Origin: JBLHKS01 sp047620505
GTDB lineage: Bacteria; Verrucomicrobiota; Verrucomicrobiia; Verrucomicrobiales; DEV007
Assembly (NCBI GenBank): GCA_047620505.1
Contig: JBLHKS010000148.1
Span: forward strand, 1 to 17,031
Length of the DNA stretch: 17,031 bases
Direction of reading: 5' to 3'
The position numbers and the translations under genes were made by a program. This document shows positions 5,471 through 13,048 of the stretch, one piece after another. The notes beneath the pieces were generated by a model. The model saw only the letters and a list, made by a program, of their open reading frames with translations. It searched no databases and was not told the origin of the DNA. The number at the start of each line of letters is the position of its first letter. The first letter of the stretch is position 1.

Positions 5471-8400
5471 GTGGAAGATCAGTCATATCGGTTTAGCATA
5501 GGCGTGGTGAAAAACTGTAGAGCAATCGTTGGCGTTCTTTTCCTGACTGCGGTCGCGGCCGACGCGGCAGACTCGTCGCTGGTGGCTCGCTGGGACTTTG
5601 ATGGTAAAGATTCGATCGACCTCGTTCCGCATGGCGGCGTGAAGTCCGGCGAAGCGGGGCCGGCGGCGCCGGAGTTTCCAGATCTTCCGAAGGGAAACCA
5701 GTCGATCCGATTGGAGGGAAACGGCGCCCGGCTCATGCTGGCGGATACGGGGAAGGACAGCCGTTTCAAATTCCGTAAGGGCGATCCGATCACGCTGGAA
5801 GCCTGGGTGAAACTCGATGGGGGTAAACCGAGTTCGCCGATGTATATCATCGGCAAGGGGCGGACCGGTGATCCGGATTTCGACAAGGACAATCAGAACT
5901 GGTCGCTCCGCGTTGTGTCTGCCGGAAATGCGGTCCGCCTGAGTTTTCTTTTTGCGGCCGAGCCGGGCAGCGGGACTTCGGCTTGGCATCGGTGGACTTC
6001 GAACGCCGGGTTCGCCGAGAACGATGGCTGGCATCATGTCGCGGTGGCTTATCGTTTTGGGGAATCAAAATCGATCCGTGGATGGATCGACGGGAAACCG
6101 AGCGAAGGGAGTTGGGATTTGGGTGGTGAGGCCGGTGTGAAGCCGATGGTCGACGATGATGCGGTCTGGATCGGCTCGGCGCTGGGCGGAAACGGCGGCA
6201 ACAGCTTTCGGGGATGGCTGGATGCCGTGGCGGTGCATCGGGCGGTGTTGGATGACAAGACGATGGCGGCTCGGTTCAAGCGCGTCGGCGGCCCGCGCGT
6301 TGTCACCCCGATACCGCAGCCCAAGCTGGCGCCGGAAGTGATGCCTCAGGTCGACGATGTCCCCGCTGATCGCGTCTTGCTCACCATGGAGGAGGGATTT
6401 CCCTCGGAGACGCGATGGATGAATGAAGGCGAGGCAGTTGACGGGGAGTTCATGCGTTGGGTTGGCGATGAATTCATTTTGCCGCGCATTCCCTTGCGGC
6501 ACGACGATTGGGGCATTCGTCAGGGCTGGAAGGTTCCGATGCTCGTGCGGATGGTCGCCGACGTGCAACTGCCGCCCGGAAAACAGCGCATCCTGCTGCG
6601 CGCGCGGGCTTTGGGACGCTTGTGGATTGATGGGCAGCTGCTGGCCAGAACCAAAGCGGTCACGGTGCAGCCGCCGAATGGGGAGGAGCCCGTGACCCCG
6701 GTTCGGGAACCGCCGCTGCCGGGCGTGCGCATCGCCGGGTATCACCAGCAGGAAGTGTTTGGCGAAGTGACGATCGAGGCCGGAAAAACGTCGCGGGTGG
6801 TTTTGGAGTTGGTGGTGGGCGGAAAAAATTTGCGGCCGGAGACCGGGGAATTCTGCGTGGCGATTGAGACGGCGGACGGAGAATCCTTTTCGGTCCTGCG
6901 GGCGGGAGCGCGGGATCGGTTGCCTCTGACTGATGAGGCGGTTGAACCGGTTCTGGCCGGGATTGAAGAATCGCTGAGTGAGTTCGACGACCTGAACCGT
7001 CGCCGGGCGGCGGCCAGTCGAAATGATTTCTGGGAACAGCGGCATGCCGTGGCGAAAGAATGGGTCCGCGCGAATTCAGCTCCGACCGTTCCGGAGATCG
7101 ACGGCATCAATCATCCGATCGACGCATTTGTCCGGGCAAAGATCGATCGGGCGGTGGCGGCAAGCGCGGGCGCCAATCGAAAGCAAGCTGAGGAGTTTCA
7201 CGGAAAGATCCTGCCGCTCCTGCGTGAGAACTGTTTCCGCTGCCATGGCGAGAAGGAGAAAGGAGGGTTGAAACTGGACTCCCGGGAACGCCTGCTGGAA
7301 GCGGTGATGCCCGGCGATCCGGCGAAGAGTGAGCTGATCTGCCGCTTGCGCAGCCATGACGAGGACGAGCGGATGCCGCCAACGGGAGATCCGCTGACCG
7401 GGGACCAGATCGAGTTGCTGGAAGACTGGATCGAGCAGGGCGCGGAGTGGCCCAGTCCTCCGGTCGACGCGGCCGAAATTGCCGAACGCCCCTTGGTCAA
7501 TGATGCCGCTTTTCTGCGGCGGGTGTATCTGGATACGCTGGGAGTTCCACCGACGTTTGCCGAAGCGGACGCGTTTCTCGCCGACCAGAGCCCGGACAGA
7601 CGCGAGCGCCTGATCAAACGTCTTCTGAGCGATGAGCGGGGCGCGGACAACTGGGTCGGTTATTGGCAGGACATGTTGGCGGAGAATCCCGCACTGTTGA
7701 ATCAATCCCAGGGATCGACCGGGCCGTTTCGCTGGTTCATCCATGACTCTCTCTGGGATAATAAGCCGCTGGATCGGATGGTCACGGAACTGATCCTGTT
7801 ACGGGGCGGCAAGTACGAGGGAGGCAGTGCCGGGTTCGGCATGGCGGCTGAAAACGATGCCCCGTTTGCGGCGAAAGGACACATCGTGGCAAGTGCCTTT
7901 CTCGGTATCGAACTGCAATGCGCGCGCTGTCACGATTCGCCTTATCACAGCTCGACGCAGCGTGATCTCTTTTCGTTAGCGGCGATGTTTGAACGCAAAC
8001 CGGTGGGCGCGCCCGAGACGAGCCAGGTTCCGGCTGACTTCTTTCATAACCGCGAACGCAAGGCCCTGATCCAAGTGACGCTCAAACCCGGTGAACAGGT
8101 TCCACCCGAATGGCGCTTCGCCAAGATGACCGGGATGACTGACGGAGACGCCGTCGATCAGCTGATGCAGGATCCGAAGGACTCCCGCGAACGGTTGGCG
8201 ACCTTGATCACCGCTCCAGGGAATCGTCGATTCGCCCAAGTGGTGGTCAACCGGATCTGGAAACGGCTCATGGGCGCCGGCCTGGTGGAGCCCATTCACG
8301 ACTGGGAAGGCCGAAATTCCAGTCATCCCGAGTTGCTCGATTGGTTAGCCCACCAGTTTGTCGACAGCGGTTTCAACGCCAACGCGATCATCGGTTTGAT

Positions 8401-9211
8401 CCTTACTTCGGATGCGTATCAGCGGCAGGCCATCGAAGGCAACCTGGCTGCGTCGACCGAGCTGCGATTCTTCAGCGGTCCGGAGCGTCGCCGACTGAGC
8501 GCCGAACAGGTTGTCGATTCGCTCTTTGCAGCGACGGGAAATCAGCTGGATATCGGCGAGCTAACCTTTGTTCACGACGGCAAGCGACCGCTCAGCAATC
8601 GGCAGACGCTGGGCTTTCCCCGGCGTGCCTGGATGCTGGCGGATCTCAATAACGAACGAGATCGTCCGAGCCTTTCGCTGCCCGAAGCGCGAACGATCAC
8701 AGATGTCCTGGAGGCCTTCGGATGGAAGGGCGCTCGCCAGCAACCGATCATGAATCGCTCGCTGGATCCTAACGTTCTTCAGCCCGGCATTCTCGCCAAC
8801 GGCACCCTCGTAACCACCTTGTCGCGCGCGGCGAACAGAAGCGACTTGGCCGAGTTAGCGGTAAGCGCCTCTTCCCCTGAAAAATTGGTTGAAACGATGT
8901 TTCTACGGGTTCTCACACGAAGACCGACTGCCGAAGAACAGAAGCAGTTCTCGGCGGCCTTGGAGAAGGGTTTTGCCGAACGAGTGATTCCAGCCGCCCA
9001 GGTTCGGCCACTCGAAGAACCGGAACCGTTGCCGCTGATCACGTGGTTTAATCACCAGCGGCACGAGGCGACGAAAGTGCAGAACGCAGTTGAACGTAGG
9101 ATTCGAAAAGGCCCGCCAGCCGATCCTCGCCTGCGCCCGGAATGGCGGGAAAAATTTGAAGACATAGTATGGAGTTTGATCAATCATCGGGAGTTCGTAT
9201 GGATTCCATGA
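5471..9211 (+). CDS. Exported LamG-PSCyt1-DUF1549-DUF1553 cytochrome protein
   Basis: A 1246-residue exported multidomain protein. Order: signal peptide (core AIVGVLFLTAVAA, cleavage about residue 33); LamG/concanavalin-A-like domain about 36-272 (GWHHVAVAY, RGWIDGKP); a beta-rich PA14-like region about 300-480 (LRARALGRLWIDGQLLAR); PSCyt1 heme domain about 573-660, with CFRCH at 588-592 and probable axial Met635 in RMPPTG; DUF1549 about 675-850, with a second heme motif CARCH at 817-821; DUF1553 about 905-1243, ending VWSLINHREFVWIP. Such proteins are characteristic of Planctomycetota and Verrucomicrobiota and normally pair with DUF1501, as here. The role is unproven; the lectin-like head plus two heme sites suggests electron transfer coupled to carbohydrate binding. 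I give the longest frame (GTG 5471). GTG 5504 or 5507 would give a more conventional signal peptide, and no start has a Shine-Dalgarno. It is probably the first gene of an operon. Confidence 0.9.
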   Translation: MEDQSYRFSIGVVKNCRAIVGVLFLTAVAADAADSSLVARWDFDGKDSIDLVPHGGVKSGEAGPAAPEFPDLPKGNQSIRLEGNGARLMLADTGKDSRFKFRKGDPITLEAWVKLDGGKPSSPMYIIGKGRTGDPDFDKDNQNWSLRVVSAGNAVRLSFLFAAEPGSGTSAWHRWTSNAGFAENDGWHHVAVAYRFGESKSIRGWIDGKPSEGSWDLGGEAGVKPMVDDDAVWIGSALGGNGGNSFRGWLDAVAVHRAVLDDKTMAARFKRVGGPRVVTPIPQPKLAPEVMPQVDDVPADRVLLTMEEGFPSETRWMNEGEAVDGEFMRWVGDEFILPRIPLRHDDWGIRQGWKVPMLVRMVADVQLPPGKQRILLRARALGRLWIDGQLLARTKAVTVQPPNGEEPVTPVREPPLPGVRIAGYHQQEVFGEVTIEAGKTSRVVLELVVGGKNLRPETGEFCVAIETADGESFSVLRAGARDRLPLTDEAVEPVLAGIEESLSEFDDLNRRRAAASRNDFWEQRHAVAKEWVRANSAPTVPEIDGINHPIDAFVRAKIDRAVAASAGANRKQAEEFHGKILPLLRENCFRCHGEKEKGGLKLDSRERLLEAVMPGDPAKSELICRLRSHDEDERMPPTGDPLTGDQIELLEDWIEQGAEWPSPPVDAAEIAERPLVNDAAFLRRVYLDTLGVPPTFAEADAFLADQSPDRRERLIKRLLSDERGADNWVGYWQDMLAENPALLNQSQGSTGPFRWFIHDSLWDNKPLDRMVTELILLRGGKYEGGSAGFGMAAENDAPFAAKGHIVASAFLGIELQCARCHDSPYHSSTQRDLFSLAAMFERKPVGAPETSQVPADFFHNRERKALIQVTLKPGEQVPPEWRFAKMTGMTDGDAVDQLMQDPKDSRERLATLITAPGNRRFAQVVVNRIWKRLMGAGLVEPIHDWEGRNSSHPELLDWLAHQFVDSGFNANAIIGLILTSDAYQRQAIEGNLAASTELRFFSGPERRRLSAEQVVDSLFAATGNQLDIGELTFVHDGKRPLSNRQTLGFPRRAWMLADLNNERDRPSLSLPEARTITDVLEAFGWKGARQQPIMNRSLDPNVLQPGILANGTLVTTLSRAANRSDLAELAVSASSPEKLVETMFLRVLTRRPTAEEQKQFSAALEKGFAERVIPAAQVRPLEEPEPLPLITWFNHQRHEATKVQNAVERRIRKGPPADPRLRPEWREKFEDIVWSLINHREFVWIP
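9189..9193 (+). promoter_or_regulatory. Ribosome binding site for the DUF1501 gene
   Basis: GGGAG lies 5 bases before the ATG at 9199 and 14 bases before the ATG at 9208. The spacing favours 9199. It is embedded in the last codons of the upstream gene, consistent with translational coupling, and is one of the few clear Shine-Dalgarno sites in the window. Confidence 0.6.
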
Positions 9212-10485
9212 ACCTGAATCGTCGCCAATTTATCGGCAGCACGACCGCCGCCGCGGGAGGACTCGCGCTTCCCGCGTTCGCTGAACCGACGGAATCGCTG
9301 ATCCAGGGCAAGGCGGAACATGTCATCTCGATCTGGCTGGGCGGAGGCATGGGGCAGATCGATACCTTTGACCCTAAGCAAAAAGGAGATCCCAAGACGC
9401 GGAAGCCGGGCAGCTACTACGACTCAATTGAGACAGCGGTTCGGGGCGTCCAGTTGAGCGAACACTTCGCCAATCTTGCTCCGCTGATGGAGCACGTGAC
9501 GGCCGTTCGCACCGTGAACCACACCGTCATCGACGAACACGCCGCCGCGACCAATCGGATGCACACGGGGCGTCCCATCAGCGGAACGGTCACCTACCCG
9601 TCGATCGGATCGATCATTTCCCACGAGCGTGGCGCGGCTAACGAAGGTGCGCCGCCTTACGTTTTGATTGGTTACCCCAACGTCACCCGCGGGCCGGGCT
9701 TCCTGGGACCGAAAGCGGGTTACCTCTACACCACCGATACCAGTCAGGGGCCGGCAGGATTGTCCCGCCCGGATGGCATCACACCCGGCCGCCAATCGAG
9801 ACGGGAACGGTTTCTCTCGGTCCTGAAGAACAACGCGGAGCCGACCGATGAATCCCGATTGCTGAATTACGACGCCGCGATTGAGCAAAGCCTCAGACTC
9901 AGCGGTCCCGAATTCAATCGCGCCTTCGAGGTCGGAGAAGAACCGGCGGATTTGCGAAACCAGTATGGCGGCGAATTCGGTCAGCGATGTCTCCTCAGTC
10001 GCCGTCTCGTCGAACGAGGCGTTCGGTTTATCGAGGTCTCGCATAACCTGAATTTTATGAACGGCGCCGGCTGGGACGTCCATCACGAAGGGATCCTCGA
10101 TCAGCACGAACTAATCCGCGAATTGGACACGGCCGTCTCGGCGCTGATCACGGATTTGAAATCGAAGCGTCTCCTCGACAAGACACTCATCGTGATTACG
10201 ACCGAGTTCGGCCGACCGCCGGAGTTCGATGGACGCGGCGGTCGCGCACACCAGGCCAAGACATTCAGTTGTGTGTTGGCTGGCGGAGGCCTGTCACACC
10301 AGGGCGCCTTTGGAGTGACGGACGAACTTTCGAAGAACCCGGTTTCGGCTCCCGTCGGCGTGCCTGATTTCTTTGCCACGATCTGTGCCGCGGTGGGAGT
10401 GAACTATCGCAAAAATCTCTACGATGGCGATCGCCCAGTTCCGATCACCGATCGCGGCAGCCCGATCGGAGCGTTGTTTGCCTGA
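9199..10485 (+). CDS. DUF1501 family protein, Tat-exported
   Basis: A 428-residue protein with a twin-arginine signal (NRRQFIGSTTAAAGG at residues 7-21, cleavage near AFAE), so it is exported folded. DUF1501 hallmarks are IWLGGGMGQIDTFDPK (45-60), TVNHTVIDEHAAATNRMHTG, the RRLVERGVRFIEVSH segment, WDVHHEG, TLIVITTEFGRPPEFDGRGG and the C-terminal DGDRPVPITDRGSPIGALF. The family is related to the alkaline phosphatase/sulfatase superfamily, but its activity has not been defined to my knowledge. The start was chosen at ATG 9199 because of GGGAG at 5 bases. The ATG at 9208 forms an ATGA overlap with the upstream stop and would also keep the Tat motif. The overlap with the cytochrome gene shows one transcription unit, the standard PSD1-DUF1501 pairing. 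A second copy of its last 30 codons, diverged, lies at 15989-16090 on the other strand. Confidence 0.9.
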   Translation: MDSMNLNRRQFIGSTTAAAGGLALPAFAEPTESLIQGKAEHVISIWLGGGMGQIDTFDPKQKGDPKTRKPGSYYDSIETAVRGVQLSEHFANLAPLMEHVTAVRTVNHTVIDEHAAATNRMHTGRPISGTVTYPSIGSIISHERGAANEGAPPYVLIGYPNVTRGPGFLGPKAGYLYTTDTSQGPAGLSRPDGITPGRQSRRERFLSVLKNNAEPTDESRLLNYDAAIEQSLRLSGPEFNRAFEVGEEPADLRNQYGGEFGQRCLLSRRLVERGVRFIEVSHNLNFMNGAGWDVHHEGILDQHELIRELDTAVSALITDLKSKRLLDKTLIVITTEFGRPPEFDGRGGRAHQAKTFSCVLAGGGLSHQGAFGVTDELSKNPVSAPVGVPDFFATICAAVGVNYRKNLYDGDRPVPITDRGSPIGALFA

Positions 10486-10564
10486 TACAGCTCAGGGTAG
10501 GATTTTTCGCCCCGACACAGACGGATACCGGCGCAATGTTCAGCGTTCGCCAAAGTTCAGATCC

Positions 10565-13012
10565 ATGAATCGATTCCTAGTCCTTCTCTCGATCCTTGTG
10601 CCAGCAGCTGCTGGCTCGGAGCCGAAAACGATCTCCGTCGATCCCGCGAATTGCCGAATCGTCCTTCCACATTCACCGACAGCGATGGATGAGTGGGCTG
10701 CTGAAGAATTGCGACTGCATCTCAAACTGATTACTGGCATCGAGATGCCACAGATCAATGCTGGCGCGGTTCAGGACGGGAGTTTCGTTTTTCACCTCGC
10801 CCAACCGCCTGCGGCGGACGTAAAGCCGCTGGCCACGCAAGAATCGCGCTGGATGATCACAGCCGAGGGCGCGTGGTTTTATGGCGACGCCAGCGGCGCG
10901 GGCACAGGAACCTTGTTTGCGGTTTACTCATTCCTCGAAGAGCACCTGGGTGTGACCTGGATCGAACCGGGCGACGACGGAATCGTTTTTCAGAAGCAAT
11001 CGCAGCTGAACCTGAAACCAGGGGAATCCAGTTGGGTTCCGGAATTGGTGTTCCGCAAGATCAGGCAGACTTACCGGAAGCGGCCGGCGGAAGAACCCGT
11101 GCCTGAGCGCTTCGAGCCATTTCCTGAATTCTGGCACGGCTTCAGAGAGGTCGCCAACCAGCGGGTGGAAGACGATGTGAGCTGGCAACTGCGCATGAGA
11201 ATGGGCGGGAGTCGGCCGGGCGGTGGCCATGCGTTCTCTAAGTGGTGGGAACGTTTCGGCGAAACCCGGATTGACTACTTTGCGCTCAACAAGGACGGGA
11301 AACGCGAGCCCGTACCGTTAGCAAAGGCGGATCACACGAACGAATGGGTCAAAATCTGCGTAAGCAATCCTGCCGTCGCCAAGCAGATCGTCGAGGATTG
11401 GCTCCCGGCGATGGATCGGATCAAATACGTCAACGCCGGATTGAACGACGGCGTCGAAAATTTCTGTGAGTGCGAAGATTGCAAAAGTCTGGACGTTCGC
11501 CTGGAAGGAGAGAACGCGGTTGATTTTCCCCCTGGCAAATACGCTTTGCCCGACGGGCGTCTCGCTCACCTGACCGACCGCTATGTCCATCTCGCCAACG
11601 CGGTGGCCCGGGAGGTAAAAAAGCACCGCGAAGACGCGATGGTATCCATTTATGCCTACCTGACCACGCTCCATCCTCCTCGGAAACTGAAACTGGAGCC
11701 TAACATTGTGGTTCATATCGTTCCCTATGTCATTCTACTCGATCAGAAGGTCGCCAAGGAGTTAATCGAAGGCTGGCGCGAAGCCGGTGCTACCGAGATC
11801 GCGTTCCGGCCCAACTATCATTTCAAGTATCACCCGATGCCTCTGCCGATCGGGATCGAGAAGGAAATGTTCGATGTTTTCCAAGTAGCGTACGCGAACG
11901 GCTCCGTTTCGGCGGACTACGATTCGTTGATGGGGTGCTGGCCACTGACGGGTATGGCCGACTACGTTTTGGCGAAAGCCATGGCTGAACCCGACAAGGA
12001 CTTCGCCCATTGGGAGAATCAATATTGCTCTGCCTTTGGTGAAGCATCCGAATACATCAAAGCTTACCACAGGCACTGGCGAACGGAGGTATGGGAAGGA
12101 CGATTGAAACCGAATCTCGGCAAGTTGGTGAATGCCGGAAGGTCCGGCAACTTTGCTCGCGGCTTGGCGGCGGCGATCCGTTACAATTATACCAAAGACT
12201 ACAAACCGGAAGGCTGTGATCGATATTATACAGAAGAGGATTTTGATCTGGCGGGCGAATTATTGGAGCAGGCTGTTTGCCAGCCCCTGACGCTTGAGGA
12301 GAAAAAACGAGTGGTGCAGCTGATTCTATTCAATCATCATTCCCGCCTCGAACATGGCGCGATGCATTACCGTGGTGATAAGGGCTATGCATATTCCAAA
12401 GCACTGCTCGAGTTCAGAACCACCCATCACAAAAACATGAACATCAGCTGGCCCGGAGTCTTTTATGTAGAAGATGTCTGGGGTGATGCCTGCAATCTGG
12501 TTCTTGCAAAACAGCTTGAAAAGTATCCGCTGCCGTGGGTCGAAACCGGACTCGCATGGCAATTCCGGCTCGATCCCGATAACGTTGGCTCAGGCCAGAA
12601 ATGGCAGCAATTGCCTTGGGAAGAGATCAAAAAATGGGACCGGTTAAGGACGGATTTTCCCTGGAATAATCCGTATCGAAGCGAAACGGACCCGGAACTG
12701 ATAGCGAAGCTGAAGGGATACGAAGGAATCGGCTGGTATGCCACGCAGCAGACGATTCCCAACGAGCTGAAGGGGCGGGAAATCTATCTCCATTTCGGTG
12801 CCGTCGATGACTCGTGCTGGATTTATGTTAACGGCGAACTTGTTGGCGAGCACTCGCGAGAGAATCCGGATGAACGGCAGGCATCGTTTGAGATTCAGAT
12901 TGATAAATTCGTGAATTGGGACTTATCGCAGCAGCAGATTGTTATTCGCGTCGAAGGCAAAACCGGCTCCGGAGGAATTTCGGAACGCGTTTGGCTGGTG
13001 TCGAAAGACTGA
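10565..13012 (+). CDS. Secreted DUF4838 protein with C-terminal sugar-binding-like sandwich
   Basis: An 815-residue exported protein: signal peptide MNRFLVLLSILVPAAAG; an alpha-glucuronidase-N-like front domain about 22-155 (DEWAAEELRLHLKLITG, YGDASGAGTGTLFAVYSFLE, GVTWIEPG); then DUF4838 about 190-460, with a GGHAFSKWWERFGE segment, GLNDGVENFCECEDC (C301, C303, C306) and FRPNYHFKYHPMP; a helical middle; and a beta-sandwich about 680-812 (REIYLHFGAVDDSCWIYVNG) like the sugar-binding domain of family 2 glycosidases. DUF4838 proteins are glycosidase-related in fold and frequent in polysaccharide-degrading bacteria, but no catalytic activity is established to my knowledge. The start at 10565 is the ATG that gives a signal peptide; the frame opens earlier (10424), overlapping DUF1501, without one. 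It lies 79 bp after DUF1501 on the same strand, so it is possibly in that operon. No clear Shine-Dalgarno. Confidence 0.88.
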   Translation: MNRFLVLLSILVPAAAGSEPKTISVDPANCRIVLPHSPTAMDEWAAEELRLHLKLITGIEMPQINAGAVQDGSFVFHLAQPPAADVKPLATQESRWMITAEGAWFYGDASGAGTGTLFAVYSFLEEHLGVTWIEPGDDGIVFQKQSQLNLKPGESSWVPELVFRKIRQTYRKRPAEEPVPERFEPFPEFWHGFREVANQRVEDDVSWQLRMRMGGSRPGGGHAFSKWWERFGETRIDYFALNKDGKREPVPLAKADHTNEWVKICVSNPAVAKQIVEDWLPAMDRIKYVNAGLNDGVENFCECEDCKSLDVRLEGENAVDFPPGKYALPDGRLAHLTDRYVHLANAVAREVKKHREDAMVSIYAYLTTLHPPRKLKLEPNIVVHIVPYVILLDQKVAKELIEGWREAGATEIAFRPNYHFKYHPMPLPIGIEKEMFDVFQVAYANGSVSADYDSLMGCWPLTGMADYVLAKAMAEPDKDFAHWENQYCSAFGEASEYIKAYHRHWRTEVWEGRLKPNLGKLVNAGRSGNFARGLAAAIRYNYTKDYKPEGCDRYYTEEDFDLAGELLEQAVCQPLTLEEKKRVVQLILFNHHSRLEHGAMHYRGDKGYAYSKALLEFRTTHHKNMNISWPGVFYVEDVWGDACNLVLAKQLEKYPLPWVETGLAWQFRLDPDNVGSGQKWQQLPWEEIKKWDRLRTDFPWNNPYRSETDPELIAKLKGYEGIGWYATQQTIPNELKGREIYLHFGAVDDSCWIYVNGELVGEHSRENPDERQASFEIQIDKFVNWDLSQQQIVIRVEGKTGSGGISERVWLVSKD

Positions 13013-13048
13013 CGCAACGAGATCAAGAGCTACGGTGATCGCAATTTG

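Noticed and set aside
6065..7045. Minus-strand open frame of 326 codons inside the cytochrome gene
   Set aside because: It lies opposite the LamG and PA14-like domains of a well-supported gene; the composition is rich in R, H, P and Q as expected of a shadow frame.
13013..13048. Terminator between the convergent DUF4838 genes
   Set aside because: The GATCGC/GCGAT repeats around 13036-13068 do not align into a clean stem and no T-run follows.
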